DNA of 64,000 nucleotides from positions 248,001-312,000 of the forward strand of contig JAPPNU010000028.1 in NCBI GenBank assembly GCA_028873695.1, read 5' to 3'. Source of the DNA: Gemmatimonadota bacterium. Its GTDB lineage: Bacteria > Latescibacterota > UBA2968 > GCA-2709665. The notes below the pieces were generated by a model that saw only the letters and a program-made list of their open reading frames with translations, searched no databases and had not been told where the DNA came from. The position numbers were made by a program, and so were the translations under genes. This document shows, piece after piece, positions 45,296 to 54,416 of the stretch (position 1 is its first letter; the number at the start of each line of letters is the position of its first letter).

Positions 45296-46363
45296 GTGCG
45301 GGCGTTTTTCTTCTGGGAAGCCGCGGCCGGCGGCCTGGGGTTGCGGGACAGGTGCAATCCCTACGGGCCCCTGCTTGCTCGCGACCTGGCGCGGCGCGGC
45401 ATCCACCTCGAGCTCGGCGATTACGCGTTCAGGCGGGACTGGCTGGAAGACGCGCGATGCGATTATGCGGTTTTGCACCTGAACTGGCTTCACTGGTTCT
45501 ACCGGGATGACACCCTTGAGAAATCGGTTTCCCGACTCAACCGCTTTGCAGACAATCTGCACTACGCCAGGGAATTGGGGTACCGGGTCATCTGGACGTT
45601 GCACAACAGGTACCCGCACGAACGACCGTTTCCGGACCTGGATCACATGGCGCGGTTGATCGTGGGGAGTCTGGCCGACGGCATGATCGCGCACTGCAAC
45701 TACGGCGCCGGACTTGCGCGCAGACTCTTCTATCGTGCCGATCGGATCCACGTCATACCGCACGGCCACTACATCGACGTCTTCCCCAACGAGATCTCCA
45801 GAGACGCGGCCCGGCGCCGGTTGCAGTTGCCGGCGGATGCGTTTGTTTACCTGTTTTTCGGAAATGCCAGGGCATACAAGGGCATCGAAGCGCTGATCCG
45901 TTCCTATCGTGAAGTTGCGGCTGCCGACACGCGGTTGGCCATCATGACCCGAAGGGCATTCGATGGAAGTTACGCGGACCGGGTCACTGCGCTGGCGGAA
46001 GCCGACGAACGCATTCACGTGTTCACGCACACCTTTTTTCCCAACGAGGACTTTCAGATTTATCTGAATGCCGCAGACGTCGTCGTACTGCCGTTTTCAC
46101 AGGTCCTGACGTCCGGATCCGCAATCGCCGCGCTTTCGTTCGGGAAACCGGTTATCTTGCCGGCAATGGGATGCCTTCCGGAACTGGTCGACGACTCGAT
46201 GGGTATTTTGTACGACCCGAAGGACAGCGGGGCCCTGTCGAACGCGCTGCTCGACGTCAGGCGGCGCAACCTCAATGCCGCCGGCAGCGCCGCTTTGGAA
46301 CGCGCCAGGTCGCTCGATTGGCGAGGGATCGCGGCGCGCGTCGCCGAGGTCTATCGGGCATAG
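45296..46363 (+). CDS. Glycosyltransferase, GT-B fold (GT4-like)
   Basis: 355 residues. The C-terminal Rossmann half has the GT4 landmarks: LFFGNARAYKGIEALI, LNAADVVVLPFSQ and SGSAIAALSFGKPVI (donor site, with Ser in place of the usual E-x7-E first Glu). The N-terminal half has HNRYPHE, typical of acceptor-side loops. GTG start two bases after the previous stop, so translation is probably coupled. Donor and acceptor unknown; soluble, likely membrane-associated. Confidence 0.82.
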   Translation: MRAFFFWEAAAGGLGLRDRCNPYGPLLARDLARRGIHLELGDYAFRRDWLEDARCDYAVLHLNWLHWFYRDDTLEKSVSRLNRFADNLHYARELGYRVIWTLHNRYPHERPFPDLDHMARLIVGSLADGMIAHCNYGAGLARRLFYRADRIHVIPHGHYIDVFPNEISRDAARRRLQLPADAFVYLFFGNARAYKGIEALIRSYREVAAADTRLAIMTRRAFDGSYADRVTALAEADERIHVFTHTFFPNEDFQIYLNAADVVVLPFSQVLTSGSAIAALSFGKPVILPAMGCLPELVDDSMGILYDPKDSGALSNALLDVRRRNLNAAGSAALERARSLDWRGIAARVAEVYRA

Positions 46364-46372
46364 GTAGACGTT

Positions 46373-47470
46373 ATGAAGATTACCGGCGTCGATCTGGCCG
46401 CGGTCAGCGTGAACCACCGCGGAGACTGGGTTTTCGTTTACGTCAATACCGACGAGGGCCTGCGCGGCATCGGGGAATTGCGCGCGGGCAGGAACTATGC
46501 CGGTCGGATACGGGCCACCAGGGAACTGGCCGGATGGCTGCGGGGCCGGGACCCCCGCCGCATTCGTGAATTCCTGGACCGGTTTACGCAATTCGGCTGC
46601 AGCAGAGATACCTTCAGCGCGGTCAGCGCACTGGAACAGGCGCTCTGGGATATCCTCGGAAAGTCGCTCGACGTTCCGGTCTACACCCTTCTGGGTGGAC
46701 CCGTCCGGGACGACGTCCGCCTCTATGCCAACATCAACAGGGCGTCGCAGGATCGCAGCCCGGAGAACTTCGCGCGCCTGGCCGCCCGGGCGGTCGGAGA
46801 GGGATTCGATGCCGTCAAGCTGGCGCCATTTGACGAGATGCACGGCAACATAGACTCGGCGGCGGAAGCCGCGCCGGGCATCGCCAGGGTAGATGCGGTC
46901 CGCCGGGCGGTCGGAGCGGACGTGGATCTGCTGGTTGACTGCCACAGCCGCCTTACCGTAAGGGGCGCCCTGGAAACCGCCGCGGCGCTGCGTGATCTGG
47001 ACGTTTTCTGGTTCGAGCAACCGGTTTCCGAATCCCAACTGGATTCCGTTGTTGAGGTGAACCGGCGTTGCGGGTTGCAAACGGCCGGGGGCGAGGGGCG
47101 AATGGAGGGACGCGAATTCAGGGAGGCGCTGGAAAATGCGGCGATGGACGTGATCATGCCGGACGTGACGGTTGTGGGGGGTATCGCGAAGCTTAAGTCG
47201 ATCGCTGAATTGGCCGAGACGTTCGGCATACCCACGGCGCCGCACGGTCCGTTCGGTCCGGTTGCCGTAAGCGCCGGTATGCACGTCATGGTCAGCCACC
47301 CCGGCTTTCTGGTGCTTGAATACGGTTGGGGCGAGATCGCGTGGCGAAGGGAGTTGACCCTTCCTACGGAAGAAATCGTCAACGGCCGAATCCGGCCTGG
47401 CCAGCGCCCCGGTCTCGGTGTGGAACTGGATCCGGACGTGCTGAATGCGCACGCCGTGGCGTTGAATTGA
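46373..47470 (+). CDS. Enolase-superfamily sugar acid dehydratase (mandelate racemase-like)
   Basis: 365 residues. Capping domain with LGGPVRDDVRLYANI; barrel with K149 (VKLAPF), metal ligands D189 (VDCHSRL), E215 (WFEQP) and E241 (GGEGR), then D264 and H291 (APHGPFGP), a D-x-H-type base pair as in galactonate/rhamnonate dehydratases. The K-x-K motif is K-L-A, so only one lysine is present. Closest general type: galactonate dehydratase-like. Nine bases after the glycosyltransferase, 15 before an isomerase gene. Confidence 0.87.
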   Translation: MKITGVDLAAVSVNHRGDWVFVYVNTDEGLRGIGELRAGRNYAGRIRATRELAGWLRGRDPRRIREFLDRFTQFGCSRDTFSAVSALEQALWDILGKSLDVPVYTLLGGPVRDDVRLYANINRASQDRSPENFARLAARAVGEGFDAVKLAPFDEMHGNIDSAAEAAPGIARVDAVRRAVGADVDLLVDCHSRLTVRGALETAAALRDLDVFWFEQPVSESQLDSVVEVNRRCGLQTAGGEGRMEGREFREALENAAMDVIMPDVTVVGGIAKLKSIAELAETFGIPTAPHGPFGPVAVSAGMHVMVSHPGFLVLEYGWGEIAWRRELTLPTEEIVNGRIRPGQRPGLGVELDPDVLNAHAVALN

Positions 47471-47485
47471 TCTGTGGAGGAACGC

Positions 47486-48352
47486 ATGTTCAAGTCTCTG
47501 TCGCCGGGCGCCGTCGGTGTGAAAGCAACGCTTGCGGAAGGGCTTGCATTCGCGGGTGCCGCGGGATTTCAGGGTCTGGACGTTCAGATTCGAGAGGTGG
47601 CGCATTGCGTGCAAGAGAAGGGCGCGGACCACGTTACGGGGATGTTCCGCGATGCAGGTTTGAAGATCGGCGCCTGGGGATTGCCGGTATCCTGGAACGG
47701 TCCCCTCGAGGACTACAAGCGGGATCTCCGCGCATTGTCCGGGTTGGCCGCCGCCGCCGCGTCCGTGGGCGCTTTCCGGGTCTCGCAGTGGATTCCGCCG
47801 GCTTCCGACGAGCGACCGTTCCGCGAGCAGTTCCGCTGGTGCCTGGACCGATTGCGCCCGATTTGTGAAGTGTTGAAGGACCACGGATGCAGCCTCGGGC
47901 TGGAATTCATCGGGCCGAGGACGCACCGTCTCGACAGACGGTACGGTTTCATATATTCCATGGGTGGGATGCTTGGATTCTGCGAGGCGCTGGGGACCGG
48001 CAACGCGGGTCTGTTGCTGGACTGCTGGCACTGGTATACCTCGTTGGGAACGCTCGCGGATATCAGGGCCCTCGCGCCGCGCGACGTCATACACGTCCAT
48101 GTAAACGACGCGCCGCAGGGAGTGGCCGTGGAAGAACAGATCGATAATGTTCGCGCGCTCCCCTCGGAAACCGGCGTGATCGACCTGCCAGGTTTCCTGG
48201 GCGCGCTGAACGAGATCGGGTACGCCGGTCCCGTAACGCCGGAGCCCTTCAGCCGGACGGTCGGGGAGCTTCCCGCCCGTGAAGCCGTACGCGTGACCCA
48301 TCGTGGGCTGGACGAAGCGTGGCGCGCGGCGGGATTGCGTTCGCGGGACTGA
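47486..48352 (+). CDS. Sugar phosphate isomerase/epimerase family protein
   Basis: 288 residues, xylose-isomerase-like barrel. Candidate metal residues: Glu in LGLEFIG, Asp/His in LLLDCWHWY, His in HVHVND and Glu in TPEPFS. TGGAGG stands ahead of the ATG; an upstream in-frame extension of four codons lacks a site. It follows the dehydratase by 15 bases, which suggests sequential steps in sugar acid breakdown. Confidence 0.83.
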   Translation: MFKSLSPGAVGVKATLAEGLAFAGAAGFQGLDVQIREVAHCVQEKGADHVTGMFRDAGLKIGAWGLPVSWNGPLEDYKRDLRALSGLAAAAASVGAFRVSQWIPPASDERPFREQFRWCLDRLRPICEVLKDHGCSLGLEFIGPRTHRLDRRYGFIYSMGGMLGFCEALGTGNAGLLLDCWHWYTSLGTLADIRALAPRDVIHVHVNDAPQGVAVEEQIDNVRALPSETGVIDLPGFLGALNEIGYAGPVTPEPFSRTVGELPAREAVRVTHRGLDEAWRAAGLRSRD

Positions 48353-48420
48353 CCGGAAACGCTGCGAACGGGCCGGGACGGCGCAGACGATGAGATCGCG
48401 TAGGGACACCGGGGAATTTC

Positions 48421-48996
48421 ATGGAATCCATCGAAACCTTTGCCGCGAGATATATCCGTGAAAACGAAAGGCTCCTGGCCGCGTTGAATCCAACGGACAT
48501 CGCGTCCGTCATAACGCTGATGCGGAAAGCCAGGGATTCCGGAAAACGGATTTTCGCCATAGGAAACGGAGGCAGCGCCAGCACGGCCTCCCACTTCGTG
48601 AACGATTTGGGAAAGGGGGCGTCGGTGGGCCGGGAGTCCCGCTTCAAGGTGATTCCGCTGACCGACAACGTGGAGTGGATGACGGCATTGAGCAACGACC
48701 TGAGTTACGAGGACGTTTTTGTCGAGCAGTTGAAAAACTTCGCGGAACCCGGGGACGTATTGCTGGCGATAAGCGGGAGCGGTAATTCAGAAAACGTCCT
48801 CCGGGCCGTGCGTTTTGCAAACGGGAAGGGCTGTCATACGGTCGGTTTTTCCGGATTCGGCGGCGGAAGGCTGAAAGATTTGGCGTGTCACTGCATCGTG
48901 GTGGAATCGGACCACATGGGGAGGGTTGAGGACATCCACCTGGTTCTGCAGCACATCGTCTGCTACTATTTCATGGATGCGGAACGGTCGAGATGA
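48421..48996 (+). CDS. SIS-domain phosphosugar isomerase, GmhA-like
   Basis: 191 residues, the length of GmhA (sedoheptulose-7-phosphate isomerase) and DiaA. Phosphosugar loops GNGGSA at 48-53 and SGSGNSEN at 118-125; possible Zn/active residues H58, E170, H173 and H178 (EDIHLVLQH), which fit GmhA better than DiaA. GmhA would make ADP- or GDP-heptose precursors for envelope glycans; partner genes hldE and gmhB are not seen nearby. Its stop overlaps the next start by four bases. Confidence 0.85.
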   Translation: MESIETFAARYIRENERLLAALNPTDIASVITLMRKARDSGKRIFAIGNGGSASTASHFVNDLGKGASVGRESRFKVIPLTDNVEWMTALSNDLSYEDVFVEQLKNFAEPGDVLLAISGSGNSENVLRAVRFANGKGCHTVGFSGFGGGRLKDLACHCIVVESDHMGRVEDIHLVLQHIVCYYFMDAERSR

Positions 48997-50051
48997 GCCG
49001 CACCCGATCGGCCTTGATCGCTGTCCTGCCCCTGATGTGCGGATTGAACCTGGAACTCGGATATTATTGGCACCTTGTTCGCGGCCAGGCGCAACTGCTC
49101 TGGAACCGTCAGCCCGTCGCGGACATGCTTGCGAACCGGCGTCTGGATCCGGGGGTCCGGGAACGGCTCGAGTTCATCAAGGAGGTGCGACGGTTCGCGG
49201 AACAGCGGGTCGGACTTGCCCGGTCCCGCAACTACACCACGTACATCGATATCGGCGAAGGACCGGTTTCGTGGCAACTGACGGCGTCGCCAAAGGACCG
49301 GATCGAGCCCGTTCAGTGGACGTACCCGGTAGTGGGACGATTCCCCTACCGGGGTTATTTTGATCCGGACCGGGCGAAGCGGGAACGGGATCGACTCGAG
49401 GCGAGGGATTTCGATACGTCATTGCGCCCCGTTGGCGGCTACAGTACGCTGGGCTGGTTCGCAGATCCGATCCTGAGTCCGATGCTGCGTTATAGCGACG
49501 GCGACCTGGCCGAACTCATCATTCATGAGTTGGCGCATGCCACGGTGTGGATTCCGGGCCGGGTCTCCTTCAACGAGAGTCTGGCGACTTTCGTGGGGGA
49601 GGCCGGCGCTCTGCAATTCATGCGACACCGTTACGGTCAGGAGGCAGCGGTCGTGACGGACATGCTGGACAGGCGGTCCGACAAACGAATTTTCGATCGA
49701 TTCATGCGCGGCGTTGCGGAGGAACTCCAGGCGCTCTATGGGTCGAAACGCTCGTACGAAGAGAAGCTGAAGGAGCGAGAGGTCGTCTTCGAGCGGGCGA
49801 AGCGCCGCTTCAGCCGGCTGGATCTGAAGACCGGCGCGTATTCCCGTTTTCCCCGGCGGCGATTGAACAACGCCGTAATGATGGCCTATCGAACCTACCA
49901 CGAAAAGGTCGACGTCTTCGAAAACGTGTACCGGGCGGTCGGCGGGGATCTCAAGGCAGCCGTCCGGATCTTCAAGGAATCTGAGTCTCAGACGGACCCT
50001 TCCCGATATCTGGAAGATTGGCTGGCGGGAAACACCGGACGGCGCCGGTAG
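48993..50051 (+). CDS. Putative zinc aminopeptidase (PF10023-like)
   Basis: 352 residues. N-terminal hydrophobic segment, probably a signal or anchor (ALIAVLPLMCGLNLELGYY), then the conserved block YYWHLVRGQAQLLWNRQPV typical of a Proteobacteria-wide predicted aminopeptidase family. Zinc motif HELAH at 178-182 with E195 (FNESLATFVGEAG) as third ligand. Translationally coupled to the GmhA-like gene by a four-base overlap. Substrate unknown. Confidence 0.85.
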   Translation: MSRTRSALIAVLPLMCGLNLELGYYWHLVRGQAQLLWNRQPVADMLANRRLDPGVRERLEFIKEVRRFAEQRVGLARSRNYTTYIDIGEGPVSWQLTASPKDRIEPVQWTYPVVGRFPYRGYFDPDRAKRERDRLEARDFDTSLRPVGGYSTLGWFADPILSPMLRYSDGDLAELIIHELAHATVWIPGRVSFNESLATFVGEAGALQFMRHRYGQEAAVVTDMLDRRSDKRIFDRFMRGVAEELQALYGSKRSYEEKLKEREVVFERAKRRFSRLDLKTGAYSRFPRRRLNNAVMMAYRTYHEKVDVFENVYRAVGGDLKAAVRIFKESESQTDPSRYLEDWLAGNTGRRR

Positions 50052-50114
50052 GCCGCCTGGGGCTGCGGATCGGATCCCGGGGAGACCGTCATTTGCGCAC
50101 GGATCGCGTACGAA

Positions 50115-50432
50115 ATGCCGGAATTTGAACGCGCGTTTCAGAGGATCTACCGGATGGTCGGCCGAATTCCCGAAGGGACCGTGGCGACGTACGGCCAGAT
50201 CGCCGGGATTGTTGGGGTGGGTCCCCGGCAGGTGGGGCAGGCGCTCAAAGCATTGCCGGCAGGCACGAGGTGTCCGTGGCACCGGGTGATCAACTCGCGG
50301 GGGACCGTGTCCATTCGCACCGGCGACGTTAAGGCGCGTCTCATCCAGGAACGGCTGCTCGAGGCCGAAGGGGTGACTTTCGTGAACGGGAAAGTCGACC
50401 TGGAAGTATACCGGTGGCACGCCGACCTTTAG
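50115..50432 (+). CDS. Alkyltransferase-like (ATL) DNA-binding protein
   Basis: 105 residues, the DNA-binding domain of O6-alkylguanine-DNA alkyltransferase. The reactive PCHR motif is PWHR (W55), the hallmark of ATL proteins, which bind O6-alkylguanine without repairing it and hand it to nucleotide excision repair. Y26 (TYGQIA) and R38 (GPRQVG) correspond to the base-flipping Tyr and the Arg finger. It ends just before a mobile repeat. Confidence 0.9.
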   Translation: MPEFERAFQRIYRMVGRIPEGTVATYGQIAGIVGVGPRQVGQALKALPAGTRCPWHRVINSRGTVSIRTGDVKARLIQERLLEAEGVTFVNGKVDLEVYRWHADL

Positions 50433-50438
50433 CAGCCC

Positions 50439-50550
50439 GTTGAAAAAGCCCATCCGGGCTACGGCCGGCCCTAGCGGTCGAAATACTGCGTTGCGCGCCC
50501 TCGCCGAATCGAGGGATGGGACTCGGTTGCGCGCCTTGTCTTCGACCTCA
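50439..50550 (+). mobile_element. MITE-like element, family 2, truncated copy
   Basis: 112 bp starting with terminal repeat GTTGAAAAAG and matching the reverse strand of 55130-55263 (shared blocks GCCCATCCGGGCT, CGGTCGAAATAC, CTTGTCTTCGACCTC). The right ~20 bases, including the second terminal repeat, are missing; a family 3 element begins about six bases later. Non-coding. Confidence 0.75.
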
Positions 50551-50555
50551 ATGGC

Positions 50556-50720
50556 AAGTGTTCCAACCCGGAAATAGATCGCCGAAATTCGGCCGCCGAG
50601 TCGCCTGGCTGGCAAGGCGCCTGAGCGAGGCGACCTGGTCACGGTCACCGAGCGAAGGCAACGCCGCCAGACGGGATGAATCGGCGGATGAATGGTGACA
50701 TATTTCCGGGACGGGACACA
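50556..50720 (+). mobile_element. MITE-like element, family 3, copy 2
   Basis: 165 bp, same orientation as 29009-29177, with a decayed left terminal repeat AAGTGTTCCAACCCGGAAAT and right end ATTTCCGGGACGGGACACA. It follows the truncated family 2 copy directly and its right end leads into the ABC transporter's upstream region. Confidence 0.75.
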
Positions 50721-50724
50721 ATGC

Positions 50725-50765
50725 CTCGCCTGCAGAGCGACTTTATCAACGGACTGTTAGCTGGC
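50725..50765 (+). repeat. Short dispersed repeat, copy 2
   Basis: 41 bases matching 27712-27752 at 35 positions, same orientation, between the family 3 element and the first ABC transporter gene. Confidence 0.55.
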
Positions 50766-50798
50766 GGCCTGCGGTATCATCAGAAACAGGATACGCCG

Positions 50799-52580
50799 AT
50801 GACGCTCAATCCCTTCAGACCCTTCTGGACGCACCTGAGACCCTACCGGAACCGTATCCTTACGGGTCTGTTGCTGTTGTCGATCGGACAACTGGCGTCC
50901 AGCGCGATTCCCCTTGCGTTAAGGGAGGCGGTCGACCTTGTAAAGGAGGGGCTGGACGGCGCAGGTGAAGGAGTCGAACTGCTGGCGGGAAGCGTCGGCG
51001 AGCAGGTTGTCTTCTGGGTATTGCTGATCGTTGGCCTTGCCCTCGCGCAGATGGGGCTCGAAATGGGCATGCGCTGGTGCCTGAACAGCGTATCGCGACT
51101 CGTCGAGTATGATATTCGACGGGATTATTTCAACGCCTTGTTGCGGCTGTCGCTCAGCTACTTCCACCGGACGCCGACGGGAGATCTGATTTCCCGCGCG
51201 ACCAACGACATGAACGCCGTCCGGATGTTTCTCGGATTCGGCGTGCGCATGCTGTTTGGCGCGGTTCTGGGTCTTTCCCTCAGCATGCTGGTGATGTGCT
51301 GGATCGATTGGAAGCTGGCGATTCTTGCGGTGGTGCCGATGCCCGTGATGGCCCTGGTCATGAACCGACTGGCCGGAAGGGTCCATCACGGATTTCGTTC
51401 CGTGCAGGAACAGTTTTCGCGGATTAGCGCCCGCGTCCAGGAAAACCTGTCCGGCATCCGGGTGGTCAAGGCATTCGCCCAGGGCCGCGCGGAGATGGAT
51501 GCGTTCGACGAACTGAGCCGAGACTACCTGGTAAAGAACCGCAGTCTGATACGTATTCAGAGTCTTCTCTTTCCATTGACGTTTCTGATCAGCGGTGCGT
51601 CGCTGGCGATCATCCTCTGGATTGGAGGGGCGCACGTGATCGCCGGGCGTCTGACCCTGGGTGATTTCGTGGCATTCAACGCCTACCTGACCAAGCTGAT
51701 CTTTCCGATGATTACCCTGGGATGGATGATCGATCGGTACCAGCGAGGTCTGGCGTCCATGAAGCGAATCGAGGAGATTCTCGCGACGACGCCCGAAATT
51801 CAGGATTCGGCGCGGACCCGGGCTGTCCGGGCGCTTGGTGGCGAGGTCGAGTTCCGGAATCTGACCTTTTCATACAACGGCGTTCCGGTGCTGAAAAACA
51901 TCGATCTGCATATCCCAGGGGGCAGCTCCCTGGCGCTGGTTGGACGCGTGGGATCCGGAAAGACGACGCTGGCCCGCCTGATTCCCAGGCTGATCCAGGC
52001 GCCGAGGGGCGCCGTGCTGATCGACGGCATTCCGGTGGAAGAGATCCCTCTGTCCACGCTTCGCGCCTGCATCGGTTTCGTTCCGCAGGATACGTTCCTT
52101 TTCTCGGACTCGCTTCGGGAGAATATCTGCCTCGGAAGCGACGGGGCGACCGATACCGACGTACGTTGGGCGGGCGAGGTTGCCGGCCTTTCGGACGATC
52201 TTGCGGGTTTTCCGGACGGTATCGAAACGGTAATCGGAGAACGCGGCGTCACGCTTTCGGGAGGCCAGAAGCAGCGCACGGCGTTAGCCCGGGCGGTGAT
52301 CCGCCGGCCTGAGATTCTCATCCTGGACGATGCGCTCGCCAGCGTCGATACCCAGACTGAAGAGGGGATATTGAAACGCCTGCGCGACGCCATGAACTTC
52401 AGGACCACCATTCTGATCGCACACCGCATTTCGACCGTTCAGAGTGCGGACCAGATCGTGGTGCTGGATGAAGGGTCGATTGCCGAACGCGGCACCCACG
52501 ACGCACTGATCAGCCACGGCGGAATCTATGCCGCCATGCACCGCCGGCAGCAGTTGACCCGCGAACTGGATGAAATCTGA
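50799..52580 (+). CDS. ABC exporter half-transporter, degenerate-site subunit
   Basis: 593 residues: six membrane helices, then the nucleotide-binding domain with Walker A GRVGSGKTT near 382, Q-loop FVPQDTF, signature LSGGQ near 486, Walker B ILILDDALASVDT and H-loop AHRIST. The residue after the Walker B Asp is Asp, not the catalytic Glu, so one ATP site of the dimer is non-canonical. With the next gene (40 bases downstream) it forms a heterodimeric exporter of the MdlAB/BmrCD/TM287-288 type for lipids or drugs. ATG at 50799; the frame upstream lies in mobile repeats. Confidence 0.88.
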   Translation: MTLNPFRPFWTHLRPYRNRILTGLLLLSIGQLASSAIPLALREAVDLVKEGLDGAGEGVELLAGSVGEQVVFWVLLIVGLALAQMGLEMGMRWCLNSVSRLVEYDIRRDYFNALLRLSLSYFHRTPTGDLISRATNDMNAVRMFLGFGVRMLFGAVLGLSLSMLVMCWIDWKLAILAVVPMPVMALVMNRLAGRVHHGFRSVQEQFSRISARVQENLSGIRVVKAFAQGRAEMDAFDELSRDYLVKNRSLIRIQSLLFPLTFLISGASLAIILWIGGAHVIAGRLTLGDFVAFNAYLTKLIFPMITLGWMIDRYQRGLASMKRIEEILATTPEIQDSARTRAVRALGGEVEFRNLTFSYNGVPVLKNIDLHIPGGSSLALVGRVGSGKTTLARLIPRLIQAPRGAVLIDGIPVEEIPLSTLRACIGFVPQDTFLFSDSLRENICLGSDGATDTDVRWAGEVAGLSDDLAGFPDGIETVIGERGVTLSGGQKQRTALARAVIRRPEILILDDALASVDTQTEEGILKRLRDAMNFRTTILIAHRISTVQSADQIVVLDEGSIAERGTHDALISHGGIYAAMHRRQQLTRELDEI

Positions 52581-52620
52581 ACGATAGGGACCCTTCCCTG
52601 CTCGAGGGCGTGAGACCAGG

Positions 52621-54405
52621 ATGCCTGACGCGACCCGCGATATGCACGAAGAAGAAATAACCCGGAAGCCGTTCGACGCCCGGCTGATGTGGCGTCTGCT
52701 GGGTTACCTCAAGCCGTACACGATCTGGGTAGTCGTCGCATTCCTGCTGATTCTGCTGACGTCGGCGGCCAGGCAGGCCGGTCCCTATCTGAGCAAGATC
52801 GCCGTGGACGACCACATCCTGCCGGGAGACCTGGCGGGTTTGAACGGGATCGTCCTCGTGTTTGTGGGGTTGCTTGTGTTTCAGTTCCTGGCCGACGTGG
52901 CCCAGAGGATGGTTACGCAGATGGTTGGGCAGTGGGTGATGTTCGACATCCGAAAGGCGATATTCGGGCACCTTCAACGATTGCCAATACGATTCTTCGA
53001 CCGCACCCCGATCGGACGTCTGATGACCCGAAACACGAACGACGTGGACGCGCTCAACGAATTGTTTACTGACGGGGTCGTTGCCGTCTTCAGCGATATA
53101 TTCACGCTGATCGCGATTATGGCGTATATGTTCTACATGGACGCGTCACTGGCGCTGCTGGTCTGCGCTACGGTGCCCGTAATGTTCGGGGTAACATTCT
53201 GGTTTCAAGGCCGCATGTTGCGGGCATTTCGACTCGCGCGCAGCCGGTTGGCGCGCCTGAACGCTTATTTGCAGGAAAACATCACGGGTATGTCGGTGGT
53301 GCAGCTCTTCGGCAGGGAAGGCCGCCATGCGGATCGATTCGATGGAATCAACGGCCGGTATTTGCACGCGAATCTGGAGTCCACACTTTATTATTCGCTC
53401 TATTTTCCAATCATGCAACTGTTGGGTTCCATTGCCACGGCGCTGGTAATCTGGCAGGGCAGCAGCGACGTAGTCCGGGCGCAGATCGAGTGGGGTGCTC
53501 TGGTCGCCATGCTGCAGTACATTCCCCGGTTCTTCTGGCCCATTCTGGACGTTGCCGAACGATACGCGATTCTCCAGGCGGCAATGGCGTCGTCGGAGCG
53601 GATATTTGAACTCCTGGATACCCGGCCTGAGCCGGGCCTGGACAAGGCGGGACCGGAAAGGATCCGGGGCGAGATCGAGTTCTCAAAGGTCTGGTTCGCG
53701 TACGAAGATGACGCCTGGGTACTTAAAGACGTTTCGTTCGTGGTGAAACCGGGAGAGCGCCTGGCCATCGTTGGGGCGACCGGCTCCGGAAAGACGACCA
53801 TCATCAACCTTCTATGCCGGTTTTATGACGTTCAACGCGGGCGTATTCGAATAGACGGTGTCGACATCAGGGAGTGGGACGTGGAAGCATTGAGGCGACG
53901 CGTTGGCGTCGTCCAGCAGGATGTCTTTCTCTTCTCGGGGGATATCGGGACGAATATCCGCTTGAGAAACCGGGAGATCTCGGAGCTGAGCGTGGAGCAG
54001 GCTGCAAGGGACGTCAATGCGGACCGCTTTATCAGTCGACTGGCCGGTGGATACGGGCATGCCGTCACCGAAATGGGCGGTACCCTTTCCGGCGGTCAGA
54101 GGCAACTGCTGGCCTTTGCCCGGGCTATCGCGTTTGATCCGGATGTTCTCGTCCTTGACGAAGCCACCTCCAGCATCGACACCGAGACAGAGGCCTGGAT
54201 TCAGGATGCGGTCGGAAGGCTGATGCGGTCGAGGACGTCAATCGTGATCGCGCATCGCATTTCAACCGTTCGGAGCGCGAACCGGATTCTTGTGCTTCAC
54301 AAGGGTGAAATCCGGGAAACGGGTACCCACGAAAGCCTGTTGGCCGCGAAAGGCATCTACCACCGGCTTCACAAACTGCAGTACATCGGCGGCGCCCGGC
54401 AGTAG
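52621..54405 (+). CDS. ABC exporter half-transporter, catalytic-site subunit
   Basis: 594 residues with six membrane helices and a complete nucleotide-binding domain: Walker A GATGSGKTT near 385, Q-loop VVQQDVF, signature LSGGQ near 490, Walker B VLVLDEATSSIDTETE with the catalytic Glu, H-loop AHRIST. Partner of the preceding gene. The soluble N-terminal 20 residues are acidic. Substrate not predictable. Confidence 0.88.
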   Translation: MPDATRDMHEEEITRKPFDARLMWRLLGYLKPYTIWVVVAFLLILLTSAARQAGPYLSKIAVDDHILPGDLAGLNGIVLVFVGLLVFQFLADVAQRMVTQMVGQWVMFDIRKAIFGHLQRLPIRFFDRTPIGRLMTRNTNDVDALNELFTDGVVAVFSDIFTLIAIMAYMFYMDASLALLVCATVPVMFGVTFWFQGRMLRAFRLARSRLARLNAYLQENITGMSVVQLFGREGRHADRFDGINGRYLHANLESTLYYSLYFPIMQLLGSIATALVIWQGSSDVVRAQIEWGALVAMLQYIPRFFWPILDVAERYAILQAAMASSERIFELLDTRPEPGLDKAGPERIRGEIEFSKVWFAYEDDAWVLKDVSFVVKPGERLAIVGATGSGKTTIINLLCRFYDVQRGRIRIDGVDIREWDVEALRRRVGVVQQDVFLFSGDIGTNIRLRNREISELSVEQAARDVNADRFISRLAGGYGHAVTEMGGTLSGGQRQLLAFARAIAFDPDVLVLDEATSSIDTETEAWIQDAVGRLMRSRTSIVIAHRISTVRSANRILVLHKGEIRETGTHESLLAAKGIYHRLHKLQYIGGARQ

Positions 54406-54416
54406 ACTGTTTTTTG

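Noticed and set aside
46097..48409. 770-codon open frame on the minus strand
   Set aside because: Lies opposite the enolase-superfamily, isomerase and glycosyltransferase genes; Arg/Pro-rich without family features, typical of antisense in GC-rich DNA.
49419..50648. 409-codon open frame on the minus strand
   Set aside because: Runs through a mobile repeat and opposite the aminopeptidase and ATL genes; no protein family signal.
52510..52977. Minus-strand frame over the ABC transporter junction
   Set aside because: Antisense shadow; the plus strand holds coupled transporter genes.
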